Assembly (NCBI GenBank): GCA_012513815.1
Contig: JAAZBM010000009.1
Location: forward strand, 1 to 64,000
DNA from: Candidatus Sumerlaeota bacterium
GTDB taxonomy: Bacteria > Sumerlaeota > Sumerlaeia > Sumerlaeales > Sumerlaeaceae
Reading direction: 5' to 3'
Length of the DNA stretch: 64,000 nucleotides
Part shown: positions 19,734 to 28,315 of the stretch, one piece after another
Layout: each line of letters starts with the position of its first letter
Numbering within the stretch: position 1 is the stretch's first letter
Notes under the pieces: generated by a model
Told to the model about the DNA's origin: nothing
Database searches by the model: none
The model's input: only the letters and a program-made list of their open reading frames with translations
Translations under genes and position numbers: made by a program

Positions 19734-19875
19734 ATGCTCTTGTTACATACCCACAGCGGTGCTCCTGTGTTCGAAAACATGACGTTTTTTCAGCCCACCA
19801 ACATTTCTCTCTGAATCAAAAACGATATGCCGTGAAGTTACTTCTAACGATTACAAAAACTCGCCGAGGATTATA

Positions 19876-21105
19876 ATGACTAACTTTCCTTTTCAAGTTT
19901 CGACAACAGACAAAAAAAGACTGATCGCATGGCAAAACAAATATCAGTCGATGATGTTTGACGACGTCATCCCCTTCTGGACACGACTCTGTCCCGACAA
20001 CAAATTTGGAGGATATCTCAACTACATCGACCGAAAAGGAAACATCTTCTCCGGCATCAAATCCGTCTGGATTCTCGGGCGCGGGGTATGGCTTTTCGCT
20101 CACCTCTACAACACCCACAAACCCGAGCCGCAATGGCTTGACTTGGCAAAACTCGGGGTCGACTTCATCGACAAATACTGCTTCGACAAGGACGGCACCG
20201 CGTTCCTTGCCACAACGCGCGACGGCAAACCAATCAACAAAGGACTCGGATTTTTCAGCGAAGCGTTTATCATGATGGGCTACGCCGAACTGGCGACAGC
20301 GATGAACGACAAAGCGCGATACGAGCAAGCGAAGAATCTCTTCGCGCAAATCCTTAAGATTTACGACACGCCCGCCGTCATCGAGCCTGTCATGATTTTC
20401 CCCGCGTTCCATCAGATGAAAGGGCAAGCCGCGCCGATGATTATGCTCTCGACGGCGCAGGTACTGCGCGACGCCGCGAACAGCTTCAAACTCGATGACG
20501 ATATCAAGTGGCTCGACAAACTCTGCGCGCGATTCGTCACTGAAATTGGCATCTTCTACAAACCCGAACTCGGCTGCCTCATCGAGGGACTCACGCCCGA
20601 CACCAACGAGTTCATCGACGAACCGGATGGCCGCATCACCTGCCCCGGGCACTCGTGCGAATCAGCGTGGTTCATCATGGACGAAGCGCGGCATCAGAAC
20701 AACGAACAGTGGAATCAGCTCGCGATCAGTATCGTCAAGGGCGCGATGAATTTCGGATGGGACAAGGAATGCGGCGGCATGCTGACTTTCGTCGACTGCA
20801 AACACCTCCCGACCGATAGCCTCGAACACGACATCAAAATCTGGTGGCCACACAACGAAGCTCTCGTCGCGACTCTCGCGGCATGGCGCGCAACCGGTGA
20901 TTCACAGTGGCTCGACTGGCACGAGAAAATCTTCGACTGGACAATGAGCAAGTTCCCCGATCACGAATACGGCGAATGGTACGGCTATCTGCGCCGCGAC
21001 GGAGCCGTCTCGAACGACGTCAAGGGAAATATGTGGAAAGGTCTTTTCCATATCCCACGCGCGCTCTACAAAGCGGCATCGCTCATCGAAGACACACTCA
21101 AATAA
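19876..21105 (+). CDS. N-acylglucosamine 2-epimerase family protein
   Basis: 409 residues, GAGG before ATG 19876. The alpha6/alpha6-barrel pattern of AGE-family isomerases is present throughout: FWTRLCPDNKFGGYLNYIDRKG, WILGRGVWLFAHLYN, GHSCESAWFIMDEA, IKIWWPHNEALVATLAAW and GEWYGYLRRDG, including the His residues in PGHSCE and WWPHNE used for catalysis. Substrates in this family include N-acetylglucosamine/mannosamine, glucose/mannose and cellobiose, and the exact one is not decided here. No transporter or kinase is adjacent, so it is probably a stand-alone sugar isomerase. Confidence 0.88.
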   Translation: MTNFPFQVSTTDKKRLIAWQNKYQSMMFDDVIPFWTRLCPDNKFGGYLNYIDRKGNIFSGIKSVWILGRGVWLFAHLYNTHKPEPQWLDLAKLGVDFIDKYCFDKDGTAFLATTRDGKPINKGLGFFSEAFIMMGYAELATAMNDKARYEQAKNLFAQILKIYDTPAVIEPVMIFPAFHQMKGQAAPMIMLSTAQVLRDAANSFKLDDDIKWLDKLCARFVTEIGIFYKPELGCLIEGLTPDTNEFIDEPDGRITCPGHSCESAWFIMDEARHQNNEQWNQLAISIVKGAMNFGWDKECGGMLTFVDCKHLPTDSLEHDIKIWWPHNEALVATLAAWRATGDSQWLDWHEKIFDWTMSKFPDHEYGEWYGYLRRDGAVSNDVKGNMWKGLFHIPRALYKAASLIEDTLK

Positions 21106-21111
21106 CGCCGG

Positions 21112-22638
21112 TCACGACTCGTTGAAAACGGACGTCCCTTGCACGCACGGACACTCCGCGCACGGATGATTCGCGCAATAGGTTTGATCCAACCAGTACA
21201 AGCCCTGCTGATGTAGTTCCAGACGAACCTTGGTGGGCGCCGACGCTCCAAACAACCGCTCGCGCATGCGCCGCATTTGCGAGCTGTCGGACAGCGGAGG
21301 CCAGTGCGACAGCAGACGAAATACGAAGTCTTCCAACACGCTGTCACCCTTGGCGCGAGCATGAATAATCACATACGGCAACACAACATTGAACAACAGC
21401 GACGACGCAACGGAACTCCCAATCAACTGCTGCGGCGTCGGCAACTTCTTGCCGCCAAATGAGAAGTGGTCGCCCCAGAAGGAACCCTCGCCCTCAACCG
21501 TCAAGGCCTGTATCAGGCCCTTGCAGGTCTTGCGAAAATCGGAAGCCGTCGTGGGTTGCGCTTGGCGAAAAGCATGGACCTCCGACACGAAACCGGCCAA
21601 CAAACCGTTATACCGCCGACGCCGCGTCAGCAGCCGCGCGACGCCAGCCAATCGCCGCTCGGGAAATGTCGCCGGACGCATCCCGCCATGCCAAGACTTC
21701 GAGGGCTTCATCACGCGGTCTCCATACCAGCCCGAAAAATCACGCCACCGCTCGCGCAACGCATCCAGATACGCAAGCGATTCGCCATCAAACGAATCCG
21801 CCTCCGATGGCAACAGATTGGAAACGTGAAGCAGAATGCTCTCGACGGCAAGCGTCAGTTCCTCGTTGTTCTCGATACCGCAAACATATGACCACAACTC
21901 GCCAATCGCGACATGACTCCCAAGGATGAACATCAACGGCCGCGAACGTCCCGGCGTCAGGCCGCTCAGGAACGAAGACCAAAAACACTCCGGCAAACCC
22001 ATGTCTCCCGCCGATGACATAAACCGGCTAATACGCTCCTCGACACGCCGACGACCTGCCCGACGCAACACACCCTCGCGCCGTGCCGGGTCCCAATCGC
22101 GAATCAACTCATGACAGACATAACTCGTCACGCCATCCGAATTCCCTAAAGTCGCGCCGCCCGCCGTTGCGGCCATCGCGTCTTTCGGACTCGCCGGAAA
22201 ATCAAGATAATCGTCCTCAAAACAACGCCACAAGGTATCCAAATCCGGTTCCAAAAAAGAACTCAGTTCCAGCCGCGGCACACGAATCCCGTTATGCAAC
22301 TCATCCGTCAAAGCCTCATCGCCGCTACTCCAAAGAAAAACATGCAGCACAACGCGATTGTACGCATGATCCCCCGAATGATGATGACCTCGCCAATCAC
22401 GGCTCTCAACGTGAATCTCCACATCGCCCTGCAACCGAAAGCCGCCGATTTCCAGCACAGCATCTCGGAAATCCGGACCGGCGCCCCCAACATAATCGCC
22501 CGCCTTGAGAACCTTCACGGGACGCCCATCCATACAACGCAAACAATCGGTATCCAGAAACTGCTCGCGCCAAATCCACTGAACAAAATCCTCGTTTAAA
22601 CCAACACACCCAGACAGGCTTGCATCCTCTTGATTCAT
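21112..22638 (-). CDS. DUF2851 family protein
   Basis: 508 residues. The N-terminal signature of DUF2851 is clear: GDYVGGAGPDFRDAVLEIGG, then GDVEIHVESRDWRGHHHSGDHAYNRVVLHVFL (residues about 47-110). The C-terminus has PQQLIGSSVASSLLFNVVLPYV and ends with a cysteine cluster (CANHPCAECPC) that could bind metal. The conserved D/E and H residues suggest a nuclease-like core, but no function is established to my knowledge. The family is common in Bacteroidetes/Chlorobi and PVC genomes. AGAGG precedes the start. It is convergent with the epimerase gene, six bases apart. Confidence 0.8.
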   Translation of the reverse strand: MNQEDASLSGCVGLNEDFVQWIWREQFLDTDCLRCMDGRPVKVLKAGDYVGGAGPDFRDAVLEIGGFRLQGDVEIHVESRDWRGHHHSGDHAYNRVVLHVFLWSSGDEALTDELHNGIRVPRLELSSFLEPDLDTLWRCFEDDYLDFPASPKDAMAATAGGATLGNSDGVTSYVCHELIRDWDPARREGVLRRAGRRRVEERISRFMSSAGDMGLPECFWSSFLSGLTPGRSRPLMFILGSHVAIGELWSYVCGIENNEELTLAVESILLHVSNLLPSEADSFDGESLAYLDALRERWRDFSGWYGDRVMKPSKSWHGGMRPATFPERRLAGVARLLTRRRRYNGLLAGFVSEVHAFRQAQPTTASDFRKTCKGLIQALTVEGEGSFWGDHFSFGGKKLPTPQQLIGSSVASSLLFNVVLPYVIIHARAKGDSVLEDFVFRLLSHWPPLSDSSQMRRMRERLFGASAPTKVRLELHQQGLYWLDQTYCANHPCAECPCVQGTSVFNES

Positions 22639-22808
22639 AGAAATACCTCTGCTGCCAGTTTGATTCCACTCAAAATTAGGTTACAAAATGTAAGTAGTAG
22701 TCACTCGAAAATCATTAGCATACAGATAATTTTATGAAATGAATTGCCCTAAAAATGAATATATACTAGCATATTCAAATTTGTCGATAGTCATCAGGAG
22801 ATATTTAT

Positions 22809-23021
22809 ATGACAACCAAATTTGTATGCTTGACGTTCGCCGCGCTCAGCGTACTACTCTTTGCGGGCTGCTCAGCTTGCAGATCGCAACAACCCGTATA
22901 CCCAAGGCAGGCTGCCTACTATTCAATCGAAAACCCCGCCCCATACTATGCGACGGACACGACAAAGAAAGTCCTTATTGAAGAAGCAACTCCCTGCACA
23001 ACATGCGGATATCGCTACTAA
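22809..23021 (+). CDS. Small lipoprotein
   Basis: 70 residues with GGAG nine bases before ATG 22809. The lipobox LLFAGC puts the lipidated cysteine near residue 21. The mature part of about 50 residues is Tyr/Pro-rich and ends with CTTCGYRY, a CxxC pair. It has its own strong terminator directly downstream. No family is recognised. Confidence 0.75.
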   Translation: MTTKFVCLTFAALSVLLFAGCSACRSQQPVYPRQAAYYSIENPAPYYATDTTKKVLIEEATPCTTCGYRY

Positions 23022-23042
23022 TTTTGGATAGTAACATAGATT

Positions 23043-23076
23043 AAAAGCCCCCCGTGTTCTGCGGGGCTTTTTTTTA
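23043..23076 (+). terminator. Strong intrinsic terminator after the lipoprotein gene
   Basis: AAAGCCCC pairs with GGGGCTTT around a short CGTGTTCTG-type loop and is followed by a long T-run (about 9). The next gene uses GGAG immediately after the T-run, so it needs its own promoter or read-through. Confidence 0.9.
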
Positions 23077-23088
23077 TTGGAGACACAC

Positions 23089-23823
23089 ATGACACGCACC
23101 ATCACAACACTCCTGATATGCGGTATTGCCATCGCGCAAGTCTGCGCGCAACCCGTCACAACGCCGACCCAACCCGACGACAATGTGACCACCGATCGCT
23201 TGCGCTCGATACGCACATCGAGACCTGCCAACGCAGGACCGCAAATAGACACAAAGCAACCTGTGCCCATTCCGACAATGCTGCCGGCTAACACCAACAT
23301 CAAGCAAACAACCGCGACAACGGTCATGTCATATCAATACCTGACAACGCTCATCACAAATAGCGTGTCGCTCCAGACATCCGAATCCGAAAAATTAATC
23401 CGACTCGAACGCAAGTACAACCCGGATATCAACGGAAGACCGGCACTCGAAGCGGCCATGTTCGAATTCAAAGACGCGCTGCCTCAGGAAAAACAAATCA
23501 AACTCCACAGAGTTCTGTCAAAGCTGCCCGTCCCGATTGACATCTTCAAGCAGGACAGTCCATACGCGGACGCGCCCTATGACACGCTCCCCGAAAAGCT
23601 CGCTGCGCCACTCTCGCTGTCGGCGTCGCAAATTAAATACTGCGACAACTTGCTCCGGCGCTACAACCCCAAGCGCAACGGCGCCTCGGCGTATCAGCGC
23701 GCAATGCGCGAGTTCAAGCGCGGAATCAACGCCACGCAAAAACTGAAACTCGAGGACACGCTCACAAGCATCTCCGACAAATTCCCGCCCTTGGAACCAA
23801 CACCACTCCCCACGAAACAATAG
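23089..23823 (+). CDS. Exported protein with duplicated helical repeat
   Basis: 244 residues. ATG 23089 is preferred over TTG 23077 because GGAG sits just upstream. A signal peptide ends near QVCA-QP (residue about 22). The mature protein contains two related segments of roughly 50 residues: SEKLIRLERKYNPDINGRPA...LHRVLSKL (about 105-148) and SASQIKYCDNLLRRYNPKRN...LEDTLTSI (about 180-232). Both share R-(K/R)-YNP-(D/K) followed by an amphipathic helix. This looks like an internal duplication. No known family is recognised. Confidence 0.7.
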   Translation: MTRTITTLLICGIAIAQVCAQPVTTPTQPDDNVTTDRLRSIRTSRPANAGPQIDTKQPVPIPTMLPANTNIKQTTATTVMSYQYLTTLITNSVSLQTSESEKLIRLERKYNPDINGRPALEAAMFEFKDALPQEKQIKLHRVLSKLPVPIDIFKQDSPYADAPYDTLPEKLAAPLSLSASQIKYCDNLLRRYNPKRNGASAYQRAMREFKRGINATQKLKLEDTLTSISDKFPPLEPTPLPTKQ

Positions 23824-23862
23824 AGCGGCGCGAACAACACATCTATACGATTTAGTTGCGGG

Positions 23863-25668
23863 TTATCGTCTGTGTTTGTTGCAGATGATGCCCTGTATCA
23901 GGACGGCGCGCATCCCGTTCTTGCTGCGTGGAGCCGGCGCTTCGTCGGGTTCTGCCGACGCCGCGTTCTCGTCCTCTTCGGCGACCGCGACTGCCTGCAC
24001 AATCAATTCGCCGCCGTGATGTTGCTTGTTCTCGGCCGCGGGGTTCAGGCGGCATTCCATGCGCACTTTGGCCAGTGACCCCAGCGCCAATTCGATAAAA
24101 TTCGCGAGCAATATTTGTCCGTCATTCGGATGCAAATTCCGGATTAGCACCGCGACGGTCGTCTCTGTCGCTTCCTCGACAACGCCCAACAAGCGCCGAG
24201 CTCCGGCAGACAACTGAAGCGTGTCCGACAGCAGCACCGGTTTGCCCGGCACAATGCGCAACGTGAAAGGCCCACCAATCAGGCTCGAGTACGCCACATC
24301 GAGCAGCGCGCTCGCATGCGTAATCTTCCCGCGCAATTCCTCGCTAGTGCTGACGTCCTGTACGATGCCGATTATCTGCGACGGGTACCCCTCGGAGGTG
24401 AAGCGGCATACGGCCTTGAGGCAGTAATGCTCGGCGTTGCTGCTTGCGCCGCGGGTGGCCTGCAACATGATTCGCTGAAAATTGAACTCGGCAGTCGGTA
24501 TCTCGCCGCCCACCAGACGCATCAGTATCTGCATCAGTTTAGCGTAGTCCTCGCGCGACATCACACGCTGCCAAAACGACACGACGGGGCGGAATGAGGT
24601 CTCGCGTTTGCGGTCGATGTGCAACAGCTCGTAGAGTTCCGGCGTCAGCATCATCGGCGTGAAGTCGCTCACTTTGTGGGTGCGATCGATCGGGATACTC
24701 CAGATGCCGAATCCGCCCGTCTGCTGCGCCAACGACTGCCGCGCCAGTTCCTCCGTCAGCACGTGATGATTCTCGCAAATCGACGTCACGTTACACATCA
24801 CGCACAACGCGCAAGTCGGCAGCATTCCTTCCTCGCCGACGGGCACTGTATGAAAACTGTACGACCCACCCAGAGCCGGTTCTTCGATGGTCGCGCGTAC
24901 AAAAGTGTTCTGCTCCATCGCGGGCATCAGCGGGCACTGCGGATGCGGCGAATTCAGATGATGCACCAACCGATAGCAAGCTTGCCCCACGCAGTCCTCG
25001 GCCTTCTCCAGACCTAGCGCCTGCAACATCGCCTGATTCACGCAACGCACACGCATATCAATCCCCAACACAAACATCGGCAACGGCAGCGCCGCAAACA
25101 ACTTCTCCCACGACTCCAGAGCACGCATCGCGCCATTCTCGCCACTGACCGACAACACCGACTTGAAATAAATCCCGGCAATCTCAATCGCCATGCCATC
25201 CGGCCCAATCTGCTGCGCGACAACAATATAGTTTGCGACCTGCGATTCGCCGCTGCCCAGATTGCGCACATACACGCGCATATCCTCGTTGCGCAAACCC
25301 TGCCGAGGCTTCATGGCGTCTACGTTGCTATCCTGATACAGCACATCAAAAGCGTCCACCATCCGGCGATATGTCTCTGGGTTCGACGTCTGGTCCGGCC
25401 CCGCCGTCAGCGCCTGTCCCACGCGCATCCCAAACAACTTCTCGACACGCGGATTGACATACGTAAAGCGACGCAACACCCGGTCGAAAGTCCACAAGAC
25501 CTCGCTCTGTTCCTCGGCCTGTGCGCTACCACCCGACGACTCACACGGAAACGAATCTGACCGCAACTGCGCAAGCTGAGCCTTCAGCTGAGCGATTTGA
25601 TCCTTCAAAGCATCATAACGTTCAGCCTCCTCGGGGGTCATATTCGGTGGCGGACTTTGGGCGTTCAT
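23863..25668 (-). CDS. PAS-domain protein without output domain
   Basis: 601 residues. A short coiled coil (residues 12-38) is followed by PAS-like modules: one near 55-165 (VLWTFDRVLRRFTYVNPRVEKLFG), one near 190-290 (LPLPMFVLGIDMRVRCVNQAMLQALG, with a Cys-rich insert LPTCALCVMC), and one near 310-430 with FGIWSIP and IIGIVQDVS. The last part (about 435-540) resembles a degenerate sensory or ATPase-like fold but shows no His kinase, GGDEF, EAL or methyl-accepting motif. The protein is soluble. It may sense a ligand or redox state through protein contact. It stands alone, with weak start evidence. Confidence 0.6.
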   Translation of the reverse strand: MNAQSPPPNMTPEEAERYDALKDQIAQLKAQLAQLRSDSFPCESSGGSAQAEEQSEVLWTFDRVLRRFTYVNPRVEKLFGMRVGQALTAGPDQTSNPETYRRMVDAFDVLYQDSNVDAMKPRQGLRNEDMRVYVRNLGSGESQVANYIVVAQQIGPDGMAIEIAGIYFKSVLSVSGENGAMRALESWEKLFAALPLPMFVLGIDMRVRCVNQAMLQALGLEKAEDCVGQACYRLVHHLNSPHPQCPLMPAMEQNTFVRATIEEPALGGSYSFHTVPVGEEGMLPTCALCVMCNVTSICENHHVLTEELARQSLAQQTGGFGIWSIPIDRTHKVSDFTPMMLTPELYELLHIDRKRETSFRPVVSFWQRVMSREDYAKLMQILMRLVGGEIPTAEFNFQRIMLQATRGASSNAEHYCLKAVCRFTSEGYPSQIIGIVQDVSTSEELRGKITHASALLDVAYSSLIGGPFTLRIVPGKPVLLSDTLQLSAGARRLLGVVEEATETTVAVLIRNLHPNDGQILLANFIELALGSLAKVRMECRLNPAAENKQHHGGELIVQAVAVAEEDENAASAEPDEAPAPRSKNGMRAVLIQGIICNKHRR

Positions 25669-25802
25669 CTATTTAATTCTTACAACAAAATACAACACCA
25701 TACACATCAAAAACAGCATCCAACCACAAACCAATAATCATCATGTTTCGAGATTGACTCACACAACTCATTGTAATGCTCTTTGATAGGAAACTCACAA
25801 TC

Positions 25803-27260
25803 ATGGAACCAAAGAATAGATCTAACATTGCAGGCAAAAACACCGAGATTGAAGTCGACATCGATTCGCTCGCGTTCGGCGGCAAAGGATTGGGACGCCT
25901 CAACGGCGAATTCGTCGTTTTCGTCACGGGAGCACTCCCCGGCGACCGCGTCCGGGCGCTCGTCACCAAACGCAAGCCACAATACGCCGAAGCAAAACTC
26001 CTGCAAATCATCACGCCATCGCCCGACAGACAGGAACCCAAATGCCCGCTCTTTGGACTGTGTGGTGGATGCCGCACCCAAGATCTTGACTACGCCAAAC
26101 AATGCGAATGGAAACAACAACAGGTCAGCGACTCGCTGCGACTCGCCGCAAACCTGCAGCAAACGCCATTCACCGCGCATCCTATCATCCCGTCGCCCAC
26201 CCCATGGCGCTACAGAAACAAAATGGAATTCTCCTTTGGCACGCAACCCGACAGCAACGGCCACATCGACATCGGACTCCACAAAACCGGCATGTGGTCG
26301 CAAACGCTCGACTGCGCCGACTGCTTTATCGCGCCGGAAACTTTCACGCGCGTCACCGACGCCATGCGCACAATCCTCAACGACATGGCGGCGACCGACT
26401 CGCGCATCTGCGCCTACAGCCAGAAAACGCATCAGGGGCTGCTGCGCTCGCTCGTCCTGCGCCACAGCGTCGCGACAGACACTTTCCTCATCGCCCTGCT
26501 GACCAACGACGCCCCATGGTTCGCCCCCAAAGCAGAGAGCATCGGACAACAAATCCTTCGGCAGTTCCCCAATTGTAAAGGCTACCTCTGGGGGACAACA
26601 ACCGCCCTATCCGACGTCGCCGTCCCCGAAGTTACACAACTCGAACTCGGCGATGGCATCATCGAGGAAACCCTCGGCGCGCGCACCTACCGCATCTCGC
26701 CCTTCTCGTTCTTCCAGACAAACTCACGCGGCGCCACCATACTCTACGACAAAGTCCGCGAGTACGCGCAGCTCGACACCGACCAACCCATCACGCTCCT
26801 CGACGCCTACTGCGGCACAGGCACCATTGGCATCCACTGCGCCGACAAAGCCGCCCGCGTCATCGGCATCGAACTCATCGAAGACGCCGTCATCGACGCA
26901 CGCCACAACGCCCAACGCAACGGCTTCGACAACTGCGAATTTCACGCAGGCGACATGCGCCAAGTCCTCGGCAAACTGCGCGCCGACGGGCAATTGCCCG
27001 CCTTCGACCGCGTCATCGTCGACCCGCCCCGTGGCGGCATGGAAGCCAAAGCGCTCAAGCTACTGCTCGACCTCAACGCCCCACTCATCGTCTACGTCTC
27101 CTGCAACCCCACCACCCTTGCGCGCGACGCGCAACAGATGATCGAGGCCGGCTACAGGATTCAGCAAATCCAACCCGTCGACATGTTCCCCCACACATTC
27201 CACGTCGAGACGGTATGTTTATTGTCCAAGCTTCAAAGCGAAGCAACATATCGAGATTGA
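25803..27260 (+). CDS. rlmD: RNA m5U methyltransferase, RlmD/TrmA type, with foreign last residues
   Basis: 485 residues from ATG 25803 (MEPKNR, after AGGAAA); ATG 25776 is an alternative without a ribosome site. An N-terminal TRAM domain (about 12-70, GGKGLGR) precedes the iron-sulfur cysteines C81, C87 and C90 (CPLFGLCGGC), with a fourth in DCADC. The SAM-methyltransferase core shows FSFFQTNS, DAYCGTGTIGI, DPPRGGM and the catalytic YVSCNPTT. It methylates a uridine in 23S rRNA (U1939-type) or tRNA, and family resolution is uncertain. The body has the codon style of the left flank, but after FPHTFHVETV the sequence becomes clostridial, so the last dozen residues (SKLQSEATYRD) are read out of frame from another gene. 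Confidence 0.85.
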   Translation: MEPKNRSNIAGKNTEIEVDIDSLAFGGKGLGRLNGEFVVFVTGALPGDRVRALVTKRKPQYAEAKLLQIITPSPDRQEPKCPLFGLCGGCRTQDLDYAKQCEWKQQQVSDSLRLAANLQQTPFTAHPIIPSPTPWRYRNKMEFSFGTQPDSNGHIDIGLHKTGMWSQTLDCADCFIAPETFTRVTDAMRTILNDMAATDSRICAYSQKTHQGLLRSLVLRHSVATDTFLIALLTNDAPWFAPKAESIGQQILRQFPNCKGYLWGTTTALSDVAVPEVTQLELGDGIIEETLGARTYRISPFSFFQTNSRGATILYDKVREYAQLDTDQPITLLDAYCGTGTIGIHCADKAARVIGIELIEDAVIDARHNAQRNGFDNCEFHAGDMRQVLGKLRADGQLPAFDRVIVDPPRGGMEAKALKLLLDLNAPLIVYVSCNPTTLARDAQQMIEAGYRIQQIQPVDMFPHTFHVETVCLLSKLQSEATYRD

Positions 27261-27505
27261 CCTCAACATGAATGAACTGGATTTGACAGCAGCAGAGAGC
27301 AAAGCGACCTATGATGAGATTAAGGTTGGAAAAGCACGGGTTGAAGGTCAGTAATTTATATATCGCTCAGGTCAAGCAAAAGTATGGTATCATTGAACGG
27401 GAAAATTACAATAAGCCGAAGTCTAAAAACGCCAGACAGCCGAAATGCCCACCTGAAAAGGAGGCAGCGATTGTGGAGGCACTAAAGCATTTTGGGATGA
27501 TTTAA
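27212..27505 (+). pseudogene. Frameshifted C-terminal extension of a clostridial RlmD-type gene
   Basis: Read across frames, the segment gives AKQHIEIDLNMNELDLTAAESKATYDEIK, then KHGLKVSNLYIAQVKQKYGIIERENYNKPK and PPEKEAAIVEALKHFGMI before TAA at 27503-27505. From memory this is the C-terminal extension found on many clostridial RlmD-like methyltransferases. Two frame breaks are seen, near 27225-27235 and near 27325. The second looks like a short deletion before GGAAAAGCACGGG. Only the tail of the gene is present, and its 5' part is replaced by the left-flank rlmD at the conserved HVETV segment. As it stands it cannot encode a working protein. Confidence 0.7.
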
Positions 27506-27516
27506 GGAGGGCGGAT

Positions 27517-27748
27517 ATGACGCATTTGATTTCTTGTGAGTTCAACATGGATACTGCCTGTGTGGAACTGAGATTCACCGATGGGAGCATGATTGCGATT
27601 GATACTATCGCCGTTGAGAACGAGATTGCCCGTAATTATGTACGAACGGTCGGAGCTTGATTATTTGATTTACAATGCTCCTTTGGAATATGCTGATCTG
27701 ATTTTGAACAGTGACCCGGAAACTTATCTTAAAACTGTGACCGAGTAA
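27517..27748 (+). pseudogene. DUF6061-like small protein, frameshifted
   Basis: A perfect AAGGAGG lies six bases before ATG 27517. The first 47 residues (MTHLISCEFNMDTACVELRF...TIAVENEIARNY) end at TGA 27658. In the next frame MYERSELDYLIYNAPLEYADLILN continues to TAA 27746. One extra T in AATTATGTACGAA (about 27635-27640) explains the break: without it AAT ATG TAC GAA would run on in frame. Together they match DUF6061, a short protein frequent on clostridial mobile elements (recalled, not searched). It follows the rlmD tail by 11 bases, as if in one transcript. Confidence 0.65.
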
Positions 27749-27813
27749 AAAACGCTTGATTAGTACATTTCCGCGCTGTATATGAACTTTTTGTAACATT
27801 CTTCAGATATCCA

Positions 27814-27843
27814 TTGACATTGCAAATCAAAACGCGCTATACT
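27814..27843 (+). promoter_or_regulatory. Sigma-70 type promoter of the trp operon
   Basis: TTGACA (27814-27819) and TATACT (27838-27843) are separated by 18 bases, close to consensus. Transcription should begin near 27850, just ahead of the T-box leader. Confidence 0.75.
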
Positions 27844-27850
27844 ACACCAA

Positions 27851-28147
27851 AAATTAAATACACTAAACCGCTGAAGCGGAGATAACGGCAATGATGCCTT
27901 TACAGAGAGCCTGCGATGCTGAGAATCAGGCAAGAAACAAGTTGTCAAATGGACCGCTGAAGGCGCAGTCAAATGTGATTATCACAAAGTATGCTGCGAC
28001 GTTGCAGGCAGACGTCATTTGCCGGGGATATGTTGGTATCCTACTAAGTGCACAGGTCATGCTGTGAATCAAGGTGGCACCGCGGATAAGTGTTTTTATT
28101 CGTCCTTGACAGAAAGTATATTTCTGTCAAGGGCGTTTTTGTTTTTT
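27851..28147 (+). promoter_or_regulatory. T-box leader riboswitch, tryptophan-type
   Basis: The leader between the promoter and trpE has the landmarks of a T-box: AGAGAGCC and GCTGAGA in stem I (27905-27923), a specifier loop with TGG at 27950-27952 (the Trp codon), the conserved T-box sequence AAGGTGGCACCGCGG (about 28071-28085), and a terminator hairpin with T-run. In Firmicutes, uncharged tRNA-Trp pairs with the specifier and with the T-box bulge, which stabilises the antiterminator and lets transcription enter the operon. The specifier assignment rests on position, codon and operon content. Such leaders are rare outside Gram-positive bacteria, which supports a clostridial origin. Confidence 0.9.
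28103..28147 (+). terminator. Attenuator terminator of the T-box leader
   Basis: CCTTGACAGAAA (28103-28114) pairs perfectly with TTTCTGTCAAGG (28121-28132-33), followed by GCG and a broken T-run (28135-28147). It is the expected alternative fold to the T-box antiterminator. Confidence 0.9.
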
Positions 28148-28315
28148 ATGAGACTTTTTTGACGGAAGATATAACGTCAAAGGAGTTTTTCTTTTTCAAA
28201 GGAGGTTACGGTACGGTGTTTTCAAAACGATGGTGGCGCTCCCAGCGCCTAATAAATTTGAGTATCAGAATGCAAATGCAGATGAACGTTACTTCATCCT
28301 TTGGAGGTGCAACGA

